A stretch of DNA of 64,000 bases. It comes from Syntrophomonadaceae bacterium. GTDB taxonomy: Bacteria > Bacillota > Syntrophomonadia > Syntrophomonadales > Syntrophomonadaceae. Location of the stretch: contig JAAYNQ010000048.1 of assembly GCA_012520725.1 (NCBI GenBank), positions 1 through 64,000 on the forward strand, read 5' to 3'. Made by a program: the position numbers and the translations under genes. Of this stretch, positions 1-7,773 are shown piece by piece (position 1 is the first letter of the stretch; every line of letters begins with the position of its first letter). Below the pieces are notes generated by a model. That model had not been told where the DNA came from and did no database searches. It saw nothing but the letters and a program-made list of their open reading frames with translations.

Positions 1-180
1 CCTAGCCATTTTGTCTGGCTTGTTACTCTTTGTCCGTTTGAGCCGATTGGCTTGATATCTCTTTTACTAAAATACCAGTCCCAATCTTCTCCGCACTTTA
101 GTCTTGCTGTTCAGTTTTATCAGATCCTCTCCCGGCTAACCGGGACTTGAATGTCTGCTTCGGCTTCCCGCCGTGCAAGA
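1..180 (-). other. 5' leader of a leftward transcript that leaves the window
   Basis: No convincing ORF lies here. Read leftward from the promoter at 185-213, this would be the transcribed leader of a gene beyond the left edge. It contains a perfect 7-bp hairpin at about 130-145 (TCCCGG-type arms around CTAA). I could not match it to a riboswitch family I know (no S-box, TPP, FMN or T-box signature seen). The start of the downstream gene is not visible, so its role is unknown. Confidence 0.4.
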
Positions 181-184
181 GTAA

Positions 185-213
185 TGTTACCATCCACCAG
201 GATAATTGTCAAG
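185..213 (-). promoter_or_regulatory. SigA-type promoter, leftward
   Basis: On the minus strand TTGACA (213-208) is followed after exactly 17 bp by TAACAT (190-185). The -35 is a full consensus and the -10 has 4 of 6 matches to TATAAT. Transcription would start near 178 and run off the left edge. Confidence 0.65.
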
Positions 214-382
214 CCGGGATCAGATTTTTTTCCTGCCATTTTAATCCATCCAACTGGGGTAAGCTGACTTCAATTCTTGGTCCCCTTATTATATATACTG
301 CTTTTGCTTTCCTGCATTATCCCTTCTACCTCAAAAGCCTATCTTTTAAATAATAGAGGTGTCCTGACCCGACTTACTGCCC

Positions 383-1039
383 TTAATTACTAAGCATTGG
401 ATAAATGAACCCCGATTCTCCTTTGAAATTTACATAGGTACCCGGTACCTCACCAACAATTATGGTATCGGTGATGGGAATAACCGCTGAAACTTGGGTT
501 TCTTTTTTCATCAATGGTACTGCTACCTTTATATCGCTTTTTACTTCAATATATATAAGATGCCTGGTCTGATTTATACCGGCTTGCTGAAATTCATTCA
601 AGACATTTACCTTAACTTGCCCGGCTGGAATCACTTGCACCTGAATCCTGGGACCCTTGGCAGCCAGTAAATCGATTCCCGACATTTGACCTAAGGGTAT
701 TTCTACGGTGCTATCTTTCATCTGTCCCAAGGTCTGTGCCACCTCGGCTATAGTACTGCTAATAAGCTGGTTAATTAGCATGGTATTGGGCTGAATCAAT
801 ACAATTCTACCCTGGGCATCCTTGTGCACCGCCACTATATCTTCATATTCAAGCTTTGATACTACCTTATGGTTAATTATATTATTGATAGTTTCTGCGC
901 TGGATGCCTGGACCTGGGCACTGGCCAGGTCCAACAGGCTATTTTTTATACGCAGATCTATCATTAAAATCGGCGTAATGATCATAATAATAAGGACTAT
1001 ACCCAGCACCGGTATCAACCTGAATCTGGGTCCATACAT
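383..1039 (-). CDS. yunB: Sporulation protein YunB
   Basis: Protein of 218 aa with one N-terminal membrane segment (about residues 8-28, rich in I/L/V/M) and an extracytoplasmic domain. The overall pattern fits the YunB family of mother-cell sporulation proteins: a short cytoplasmic tail, a TM helix, then a region beginning with an Asn-Asn-Ile-Ile stretch and ending in a beta-rich Ile/Val section. Length is near the family norm. The start is supported by a GGGGGTGG ribosome site 4 nt before ATG. In Bacillus it belongs to the late mother-cell regulon; its biochemical role is not established. Family assignment is by recognition, not by search. It is divergent from the aminotransferase gene to its right. 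Confidence 0.8.
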   Translation of the reverse strand: MYGPRFRLIPVLGIVLIIMIITPILMIDLRIKNSLLDLASAQVQASSAETINNIINHKVVSKLEYEDIVAVHKDAQGRIVLIQPNTMLINQLISSTIAEVAQTLGQMKDSTVEIPLGQMSGIDLLAAKGPRIQVQVIPAGQVKVNVLNEFQQAGINQTRHLIYIEVKSDIKVAVPLMKKETQVSAVIPITDTIIVGEVPGTYVNFKGESGFIYPMLSN

Positions 1040-1154
1040 TGAACCACCCCCGTACCCTTATAATATGAAAAGTGTATTCATTTGGTTCACACCATTAACA
1101 AAATAGGTATCAGCAGTCCATACTTATAATTTCCTCGTTAGTTTATAATAGTAC

Positions 1155-1221
1155 TTGGGATAGGGTGCCCAATTCGGGTCGGGACTGGCAATTGATCATA
1201 AAGTTTCCATACCTATCCCAA
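1155..1221 (+). repeat. Inverted repeat in the leader of the aminotransferase gene
   Basis: TTGGGATAGG (1155-1164) and CCTATCCCAA (1212-1221) are perfect 10-bp complements. The right arm abuts the AAAGGAGG ribosome site (1220-1227) of the gene starting at 1236. A possible -10 (TATAAT, 1144-1149) lies just before the left arm, so the hairpin would form at the 5' end of the mRNA and could limit ribosome access. Confidence 0.5.
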
Positions 1222-1235
1222 AGGAGGAAGTATAG

Positions 1236-2087
1236 ATGGAAAAATGTATAGGAAGCTATTTTTTTAAAAACTATCAGCTTATGCCCACTTCAAGTTTTAC
1301 AGAGCATTTGACTGATATATCCAATGGTATTTATGAAGTAATACGAATCATTAATAAGGTACCTTTATTCTGGGAAGAACATATGCAGCGGCTAAATGAA
1401 TCCTTGGCTCTTAAGCAGCTCCCTTTGGAGTTATCTCCTTCTCGTATATTGAAAGCTGTGGAGCAGTTAGGTACAGCCAATGATATAATTAACGGTAATA
1501 TAAAGCTGCTTATTATAAGCAAAGCCAATAATGCAGATAATCCATGGGACCATTTCCTATATTTCACACCTCACCATTACCCCCAACCCCGGGATTATAC
1601 AGAGGGAGTCAAAGTAATATTATTTAAAGCCGAACGGTCTAATCCCAATATAAAAATAGCCGATGTGGACTTGCGTAGGGTCATAGCAGAGCAATTAGAA
1701 AAGCAGTCGGCTTATGAAGCCCTACTGGTAGACCCTCGGGGGATTATAACCGAAGGCAGCCGATCCAATGTTTTCTGGATAAAGGAACATTGCTTGTATA
1801 CCTCCCCACGCTGCCGCATCTTGCCTGGAATTACCCGCCAGGCAATTGTACAATTATGCATGGAGAAAAACTATCCGGTGCTGGAAAGGGAAGTATCCCT
1901 GGATCAGATTTCGGAAATGGATGCTGCATTCCTAACCGGTACTTCTCCCAAAGTACTGCCGATAAAAATCATTGAGGATAAGCTTTACCAGTCAGCTTCC
2001 CATCCATTAGTGCAGGATATAATGAAAGCATATGATAAAATGATCGATGATTATCTGGAGCAATACCTTATAAATAAATGGAGTTAA
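1236..2087 (+). CDS. Class IV aminotransferase (branched-chain aminotransferase / aminodeoxychorismate lyase fold)
   Basis: PLP-dependent fold type IV enzyme, 283 aa. Lys140 in the NPNIK segment is the likely Schiff-base lysine. The following EALLVD segment and the ITEGSRSNVF motif (about 172-182, phosphate/carboxylate binding) are diagnostic, as is the LPGITR motif near 200. Members are D- or branched-chain amino acid aminotransferases or PabC-type lyases; the sequence alone does not decide which. The start is fixed by AAAGGAGG about 8 nt before ATG. It lies 60 bp upstream of gltX in the same direction and may be cotranscribed with it, although a metabolic link to glutamate is only suggestive. 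Confidence 0.85.
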   Translation: MEKCIGSYFFKNYQLMPTSSFTEHLTDISNGIYEVIRIINKVPLFWEEHMQRLNESLALKQLPLELSPSRILKAVEQLGTANDIINGNIKLLIISKANNADNPWDHFLYFTPHHYPQPRDYTEGVKVILFKAERSNPNIKIADVDLRRVIAEQLEKQSAYEALLVDPRGIITEGSRSNVFWIKEHCLYTSPRCRILPGITRQAIVQLCMEKNYPVLEREVSLDQISEMDAAFLTGTSPKVLPIKIIEDKLYQSASHPLVQDIMKAYDKMIDDYLEQYLINKWS

Positions 2088-2147
2088 ATTACTGTTCCAT
2101 TGTTAAAAGCATTTTCATGTGAAGCATTTTAGATAGGAGTGATATTG

Positions 2148-3596
2148 GTGGACAAGATAAGGGTACGCTTTGCCCCCAGTCCGACTGGAACTTTACATAT
2201 AGGCGGTGCTCGCACTGCTTTGTTTAATTGGCTTTTTGCCCGCAAGTATAATGGAAAAATGATCTTGCGTATCGAAGACAGCGATGTTCGCCGGTCCAGG
2301 GAAGATTCTGCCCTGGGTATAATAGACGGATTACGCTGGCTGGGTTTGGAGTGGGATGAGGGGCCGGAAGCGGGGGGAGCTTTTGGTCCCTATCGTCAGA
2401 GTGAGCGCCTGCACATCTACAGTCAATACCTTAGGCAATTATTAGAGCAAGACCAGGCTTATTATTGTTTCTGTACGGCAGAACAATTGGCTGCCGAACG
2501 GGAAGCCGCCCGTCAATCCAAAAAAGATTACAAGTATGGGGGACATTGCCGTCATATTAGCAAAAGCGAAGCAAAAGAGAGAATCCGCAATGGTGAACGG
2601 CCGGTGATCAGGTTTAAGGCACCTGCCCTTGGGAAGGTAGTTGTAAATGACCTAATCCGAGGGGAAGTGGAATTTGACAACCGCCTGCTGGATGATTTCA
2701 TCCTGGCCAAATCCGACGGTGGTCCTACTTACAATTTTGCGGTGGTGGTTGATGATCACTGTATGGCCATCTCTCATGTGATAAGAGCGGAAGAACACTT
2801 ATCCAACACCCCCAAGCAGATTCTATTGTATCAAGCCTTGGGATGGAGTATACCACAATTTGCTCATGTTTCCATGATACTGGCCCCGGATCGCAGCAAA
2901 TTATCCAAACGACATGGGGCTACTTCGGTACAGGAGTTTCGCGATGCGGGCTATCTGCCCGAGGCTTTAATAAATTACCTGGCTCTCCTGGGATGGTCCA
3001 GCAAAGAGGACCGGGATTTTTGGAATAGGGAGGAACTATTGGAACGCTTTACTTTGGATGGCATTTCCCGTTCCCCAGCTATATATGATATGGAAAAGAT
3101 GAGCTGGATGAATGGTCACTATTTGGCCCAGGCAGCCCCCGAACGCATTGCAGGCCTGCTTTTGCAGGATGCTGAAAAAAAGGGCTACCTTGGCTCCACC
3201 GAGCAATTAATTCCAGTAATAGAGTTGCTTAAAACCCGGGTAAGAACTGTCCCGGCTATCCTGGAAGAAGGGGCTTATTTTTTTGAAGCTCCGGCTGAAT
3301 ATAATGAAAAAGGTAGTCGCAAATACTTTGGGCAGGAAGATTCACTTAAACTGCTGGAGGAATGTCTCTCACTATGCCAGGCGAGCGATTTTGAATCAGC
3401 GGAAAAACTGGAACAGGAACTCAGGCAGAGGGCAAGTGACTTAAAACTTAAAGCGGCTAATCTGATCCATCCTATCCGCCTGGCTATATCTGGCCGTACT
3501 GCGACCCCGGGGTTGTTCGAGGTCATGATGATACTGGGAAAAAGTGAATGCATAGAGCGCATTAGCAAGGCTATACTATATGTGAAAAGTCTATGA
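2148..3596 (+). CDS. gltX: Glutamyl-tRNA synthetase
   Basis: Class I aminoacyl-tRNA synthetase charging tRNA with glutamate. The signature PSPTGTLHIGG (HIGH motif) lies at residues 9-19 and the KMSKS equivalent reads KLSKRHG near residue 255. A CFC...GGHC cluster around 110-135 matches the Zn-binding insert of GluRS. The helical anticodon-binding domain fills the C-terminus; total about 482 aa is typical. I prefer GTG at 2148 (giving MDKIRVRFAPSP) over the GTG at 2139, because TAGGAG at 2134-2139 is the ribosome site and needs the spacing. The gene is followed directly by tRNA-Gln and tRNA-Glu, which fits a non-discriminating GluRS working with GatCAB, but discrimination cannot be read from the sequence. 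Confidence 0.96.
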   Translation: MDKIRVRFAPSPTGTLHIGGARTALFNWLFARKYNGKMILRIEDSDVRRSREDSALGIIDGLRWLGLEWDEGPEAGGAFGPYRQSERLHIYSQYLRQLLEQDQAYYCFCTAEQLAAEREAARQSKKDYKYGGHCRHISKSEAKERIRNGERPVIRFKAPALGKVVVNDLIRGEVEFDNRLLDDFILAKSDGGPTYNFAVVVDDHCMAISHVIRAEEHLSNTPKQILLYQALGWSIPQFAHVSMILAPDRSKLSKRHGATSVQEFRDAGYLPEALINYLALLGWSSKEDRDFWNREELLERFTLDGISRSPAIYDMEKMSWMNGHYLAQAAPERIAGLLLQDAEKKGYLGSTEQLIPVIELLKTRVRTVPAILEEGAYFFEAPAEYNEKGSRKYFGQEDSLKLLEECLSLCQASDFESAEKLEQELRQRASDLKLKAANLIHPIRLAISGRTATPGLFEVMMILGKSECIERISKAILYVKSL

Positions 3597-3625
3597 TTCC
3601 AATCGCAAAAAATTCAATTAGGCCT

Positions 3626-3654
3626 TTGACAAGAAAGGCACCCTGTATTATAAT
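3626..3654 (+). promoter_or_regulatory. Perfect consensus promoter of the tRNA-Gln/Glu unit
   Basis: TTGACA (3626-3631), a 17-bp spacer, then TATAAT (3649-3654): both hexamers are full consensus at optimal spacing. Initiation is expected near 3661, followed by a GC-rich start, typical of stable-RNA promoters. It lies 30 bp after the gltX stop, so the tRNAs do not depend on gltX transcription. Confidence 0.9.
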
Positions 3655-3683
3655 TATTTGCGCACGGGTATATTACCCATTGC

Positions 3684-3758
3684 TGCCGGTTGGTGTAAGT
3701 GGTAGCACGACTGACTCTGGATCAGTTCGCCAGGGTTCGAATCCTTGACCGGCAGCCA
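3684..3758 (+). tRNA. tRNA-Gln (anticodon CTG)
   Basis: Cloverleaf of 75 nt with encoded CCA. The acceptor stem TGCCGGT pairs with ACCGGCA, the anticodon stem ACTGA pairs with TCAGT, and the loop is CTCTGGA with anticodon CTG at 3717-3719. The T-loop carries GGTTCGAATCC. The anticodon reads CAG codons. Confidence 0.95.
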
Positions 3759-3769
3759 TTTATATTTCT

Positions 3770-3845
3770 GGCCCCATCGTCTAGTGGCCTAGGATGCCGC
3801 CCTCTCACGGCGGAGACAGGGGTTCGACTCCCCTTGGGGCTACCA
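3770..3845 (+). tRNA. tRNA-Glu (anticodon CTC)
   Basis: Cloverleaf of 76 nt with encoded CCA. The acceptor GGCCCCA pairs with TGGGGCT (first pair a G-U), the anticodon stem CCGCC pairs with GGCGG, and the loop is CTCTCAC with anticodon CTC at 3804-3806. It is 11 nt after tRNA-Gln and shares its promoter. It reads GAG codons. Confidence 0.95.
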
Positions 3846-3859
3846 TATAGGCCAAACGA

Positions 3860-3904
3860 GGCTGTGTCGAAACTTTGCTTTCGAACACAGCCCCTTTTAT
3901 TTTC
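3860..3904 (+). terminator. Intrinsic terminator after the tRNA pair
   Basis: GGCTGTGT-CGAAA and its complement (TTTCG, AACACAGCC) form a hairpin ending at about 3892, followed by CCTTTTATTTT. It ends the tRNA-Gln/Glu transcript. Confidence 0.85.
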
Positions 3905-4010
3905 CATAATATAAGCTTAAGGATTTGGGGATGATTTGTGTTGGCCGGCCTGGGCCCCACTATTTAATGGTGCGGGCAGTGGGCCGGTTTGCCAATCTAT
4001 TTTCATCTCG

Positions 4011-4775
4011 TTAAGCCCCCTTGTAGTTGCTTATTCTATTAATCATCATCCAAAACAGATATAAAGGTACGGCTTCCGCCATCTTTTCCTCACTCTGCCA
4101 TTGCTCCGGATTGTTTACCAGACCCTTTTGGGTCAATTCTTTTAGGGCTGTCTGGCCCCCTTCAGTCATCCATTTCTCCAATGCCACTACTATCAATTCC
4201 TTCTGAAGTTTTGCATAAAGATCGGGCCAGGGAAACTTCGGCCCCGGACACGCAGTAGCCATAAGGTCTTTGTGCCCTATAACCGGTAGATTGGGGTATC
4301 TTTCCCAAATATTCCTTATCAGTGTTATCAACTTTATTATCTGAGCTTCACTAGGCTTTTGATATTCAAAATTGCCGATGAGACATATAGCGATTCCATT
4401 GCTGTTGGCTTCATGGGCCGCATCCTGGAAAGCATGAGCACCTACTGCCCATTCTGGCCTACCAATATATATATTACCATTATTATAAATGAGATAATGA
4501 TAACCTATGCCTATCCATCCTCTACTCTGATGCCAGTGATGAACATCATTTATTCTGGTATCAATGCTACTGGCTGAATGGTGAATAACTATCTTTTCAG
4601 TTTTGGCTCTTACTTGGAAGCTGCCTTTAAACGAAAGTTCGGCATCAAGTATTTGCATAAATATTTTCTTATCCTCCATACTACTTGGGAGTAAACCAGC
4701 CGTTTTTCCCACGACTGGAGTTCCCTGGTAAGAATATATGCTGAAAATATCTTTTTGTGCTGTTGGGCAGCTCAT
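4011..4775 (-). CDS. N-acetylmuramoyl-L-alanine amidase (Amidase_2/PGRP fold)
   Basis: Zn-dependent cell-wall amidase cleaving the MurNAc-L-Ala bond. The Amidase_2 domain runs from about 60 to 190: IVIHHSA supplies the first Zn histidine (His65 or His66), GHKD supplies His168, and TACPG supplies Cys176. The WH(Q)SRGWIGIGYHY segment is the family's substrate-groove motif. No signal peptide is evident. The last 60 residues form a separate small helical region of the kind found in phage or spore endolysins. The N-terminal 60 residues are not part of the domain, and the start is uncertain because no good ribosome site precedes 4775; an internal Met33 (near 4679) is an alternative. It is divergent from the sigma-54 activator. 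Confidence 0.85.
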   Translation of the reverse strand: MSCPTAQKDIFSIYSYQGTPVVGKTAGLLPSSMEDKKIFMQILDAELSFKGSFQVRAKTEKIVIHHSASSIDTRINDVHHWHQSRGWIGIGYHYLIYNNGNIYIGRPEWAVGAHAFQDAAHEANSNGIAICLIGNFEYQKPSEAQIIKLITLIRNIWERYPNLPVIGHKDLMATACPGPKFPWPDLYAKLQKELIVVALEKWMTEGGQTALKELTQKGLVNNPEQWQSEEKMAEAVPLYLFWMMINRISNYKGA

Positions 4776-4869
4776 ATCAGCAAATATCCCAAAAGGATAA
4801 TTGAATGCTATAATAAAAATAGAGATGAATGGTCGGAAAAGTATATACCTATGGGGGGGATATGGGGAA

Positions 4870-7653
4870 ATGACTGCACCTTTATTGCTTCATCGTGATT
4901 CTACTGCCGCCCAGGCTTCAGATTTTTTACTCCAACATCAAATAGATGGGGTAAGGGTAATTGACGATAATCATGATGTAGTAGGCTTGATTGATTGTAA
5001 ACACCTGCTGAAAGTACTCTCAGGTGGCCTGCCTTGTGATACACCTATCCATAATATAATGTCCCGGGACAGGGAAAGCCTACGCATGCTGGATGAATTA
5101 CAATACACCCTGGACAAGTCCATTGATAGCGATGGAAACAATGGACTGGAAGAGGAAAACCGGGCTTTGTATAATCTCACCATTGCTTTTTTCGATATAC
5201 TGCAAAAGAAACAGCAGGAATGGGAGGTTTGTCTAAATTCTATATACAATCCCCTGGTAGCAGTGGATGATCAGGAACGAATCACCCTATTCAACCGATC
5301 CTTGGAAGAGGTATCGGGCATATCTGCTGAAGATGCTTATGGGAAAAAGATAAACGAAGTCTTTGATATGAGCGGATTGGGCAAAATTCTTAAAAGTGGT
5401 GAGAAAGAAAAACTGCAAAGAATTAAATACCAGGGAAAGACTCTGCTGTCCAATCGAGGGCCCATTACAGTAGATGGCAAGATTACCGGTGCGGTAGCCT
5501 GTTTACAGGATATATCCGAATTGGAAAGCGTTGTACAAGAACTGGAAGTAACCAAGAAACTCAATCAACAGTTGGATGCAATTTTTGAATCTTCCTACGA
5601 TGGTTTATATATAACTGATGGTGAAGGCAACACCCTGCGTCTGAATAAGGCCTTTGAGCGCATAATGGGAGTTTATGCGGAAGAATGCGTAGGACGCAAC
5701 ATGGCTGACTTGGTTAAGGAAGGCTATTTCACCAGATCTGGAACTTTATTGGTAATGGAAAGAAAACATTCGGTTACTATACCATTGCAATCCAAAACCG
5801 GCAAGAATGCCCTGGTTACCAGCAATCCCATTTTTGATGATGAGGGCAATATTGTTTTAATAGTTACCAATGTACGGGATTTAACTGACTTGATTAAACT
5901 GGAGCAGGAGCTAGAAGATGTAAAAGTATTGAGGGAACGGGAGTTTGAAGCAATATTGGAATCCTCCTTCGATGGATTATATATAACCGATGGTCAAGGC
6001 AAAACACTAAAGGTAAATAAAGGCTTTGAACGCATTACCGGCATAATGAACGAAGATATATCTGGACGCTATATGCAAGATTTGGTTAGAGATGGTGTCT
6101 ACACTGATTCCGGCACTTTGCTGGCTATAGAAAAAAGGGGAACAGTTACCCTTCCGCTTAAGGCCAATAATAAAGATATACTGGTTACCAGCACCCCCAT
6201 TTTTGATGACGATGGGCAAATAATGATGGTGGTTACCAATGTTAGAGACATGACGGAATTAAAGACTTTAGAACATCAACTGGAGCAGGTCGAAGGATTA
6301 AGACGCAAAGAACTGGATGCCATCATAGACTCATCCTATGATGGGCTGTATATCACCGATGGGAGCGGTAATACCTTGCGACTCAACCAGGCTTTTGAGC
6401 GTATTATGGGAGTTACCTCTGACGAATGCGTCGGGCGCAATATGGCTGAACTGGTCCGGGAGGGTGTATTTACCCGTTCTGGAACCCTCCTGGCTATAAA
6501 ATCCAGGCAGACAGCAACTATTACTTTACAGTCCAAAACCGGTAAAAGTGCACTGGTTACCAGTAATCCCATTTTCGACGAGGATGGCTGCATTATACTG
6601 GTAGTTACCAATGTGCGTGATATTACCGAACTGAATGACCTGCAGGGCAAAGTTGAACAATTGGAAGGTTTGAGCCGTATGTACCAGGTGCAGCTCAATC
6701 AATTAAAAAGCTCCAAAAGCTGCATACTGCACTCTGACAAAATGAGAAATCTCTTGAAAATGGTCAATCATGTATCAACGGTTGACTCTACTGTACTTAT
6801 CCTGGGTGAATCGGGAGTAGGAAAAGAGGTCATCGCAGACACCCTGCATGCCAGCAGTCCCAGGGCCAATAAGCCATTTATTAAAGTCAATTGTGGTGCC
6901 ATTCCTGGTAATTTACTGGAATCAGAATTGTTTGGCTACGAACCTGGGGCCTTTACTGGAGCCAGTAAAAGCGGCAAAGCCGGTATGTTTGAATTGGCTG
7001 ATGGTGGTATTCTGTTTTTGGACGAAATAGCGGAAATGCCGATGGACCTGCAGGTCAAGCTTTTACGAGTATTGCAGGACAATAAGATTATGCGAATCGG
7101 AGGAACCCGTGAAATAACAGTAGACGTGAGGATCATCGCCGGAACCAACCGTAACATGCAGGACATGGTTGCTAAACAATTATTCCGCAAGGACCTGTAT
7201 TACCGGCTTAATGTGGTACCTATTTTCGTACCTCCCCTACGGGAACGTAGAGAAGACATACCCGTTTTGAGCAAGCATTTTTTGGAAAAATTTAATCGCC
7301 GGCACGGTATGAATAAGCGGCTTTCAGCTGAGGTGTTGAAGAATTTTATGTCCTATGATTGGCCCGGCAATGTAAGGGAATTAGAAAACCTCATTGAACG
7401 CCTGGTGGTAACTACTCAGCATGATATGATCAGTGTTGATGACCTGGCAGCCTGGTCAGAATTGGAAGCTGCCTCTAAACCCCGGGTAGAGATTGTGCCT
7501 TTACATATTGCCCTGGAAAATACTGAGCGTAGCCTTTTGCAAGAAGCTTTTTCATTATATAATTCCACCTATGCTGTAGCTAGAGTATTAGGGGTTAGCC
7601 AGCCTACTGTGGTACGAAAGGCGGCCAAATATGGAATCGCTAAGGCCAAGTAG
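4870..7653 (+). CDS. Sigma-54-dependent transcriptional activator with CBS and four PAS domains
   Basis: Bacterial enhancer-binding protein. Order from the preferred start: a CBS-like region (residues 1-65), a divergent PAS (about 115-220), then three closely similar PAS domains whose equivalent points lie at 5587, 5959 and 6328 (123-124 residue period). An AAA+ domain follows with Walker A GESGVGKE (from about 6805), the sigma-54 contact loop GAFTGA (about 6950) and Walker B LFLDE (about 7010). A Fis-type helix-turn-helix ends the protein (VARVLGVSQPTVVRKA). There is no receiver domain, so control is presumably by small-molecule or redox signals at the PAS/CBS part. ATG 4870 is chosen because GGGGGGA precedes it; upstream in-frame codons (4801 TTG, 4825 ATG) lack a ribosome site. 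It is convergent with the butyrate operon, whose promoter at 15.2 kb looks sigma-54 dependent. Confidence 0.93.
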   Translation: MTAPLLLHRDSTAAQASDFLLQHQIDGVRVIDDNHDVVGLIDCKHLLKVLSGGLPCDTPIHNIMSRDRESLRMLDELQYTLDKSIDSDGNNGLEEENRALYNLTIAFFDILQKKQQEWEVCLNSIYNPLVAVDDQERITLFNRSLEEVSGISAEDAYGKKINEVFDMSGLGKILKSGEKEKLQRIKYQGKTLLSNRGPITVDGKITGAVACLQDISELESVVQELEVTKKLNQQLDAIFESSYDGLYITDGEGNTLRLNKAFERIMGVYAEECVGRNMADLVKEGYFTRSGTLLVMERKHSVTIPLQSKTGKNALVTSNPIFDDEGNIVLIVTNVRDLTDLIKLEQELEDVKVLREREFEAILESSFDGLYITDGQGKTLKVNKGFERITGIMNEDISGRYMQDLVRDGVYTDSGTLLAIEKRGTVTLPLKANNKDILVTSTPIFDDDGQIMMVVTNVRDMTELKTLEHQLEQVEGLRRKELDAIIDSSYDGLYITDGSGNTLRLNQAFERIMGVTSDECVGRNMAELVREGVFTRSGTLLAIKSRQTATITLQSKTGKSALVTSNPIFDEDGCIILVVTNVRDITELNDLQGKVEQLEGLSRMYQVQLNQLKSSKSCILHSDKMRNLLKMVNHVSTVDSTVLILGESGVGKEVIADTLHASSPRANKPFIKVNCGAIPGNLLESELFGYEPGAFTGASKSGKAGMFELADGGILFLDEIAEMPMDLQVKLLRVLQDNKIMRIGGTREITVDVRIIAGTNRNMQDMVAKQLFRKDLYYRLNVVPIFVPPLRERREDIPVLSKHFLEKFNRRHGMNKRLSAEVLKNFMSYDWPGNVRELENLIERLVVTTQHDMISVDDLAAWSELEAASKPRVEIVPLHIALENTERSLLQEAFSLYNSTYAVARVLGVSQPTVVRKAAKYGIAKAK

Positions 7654-7700
7654 TGGTTTAAATCTGGGTTGGATTCCAAGCGGTGCTAGATTATAATTGA

Positions 7701-7735
7701 ATAAGGAAGCCGGCTTTGTATGCTGGCTTCCTTAT
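7701..7735. terminator. Bidirectional terminator between the activator and the CoA-transferase gene
   Basis: The arms ATAAGGAAGCC and GGCTTCCTTAT (7701-7711 and 7725-7735) form a long stem with an 11-13 nt loop in the gap between the convergent genes. The flanks are AT-rich on both sides, so it can serve both the rightward activator gene and the leftward butyrate operon. Confidence 0.7.
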
Positions 7736-7773
7736 TCATAAGAATGCTTGAAAAAACTATCTGCTTACTACAG

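Noticed and set aside
147-353. 68-codon reading frame on the + strand
   Set aside because: No ribosome site, low-complexity ending and it lies across the leftward promoter at 185-213.
3699-3914. Reading frames on both strands over the tRNA pair
   Set aside because: They overlap tRNA-Gln and tRNA-Glu and the terminator; composition comes from the tRNA sequence.
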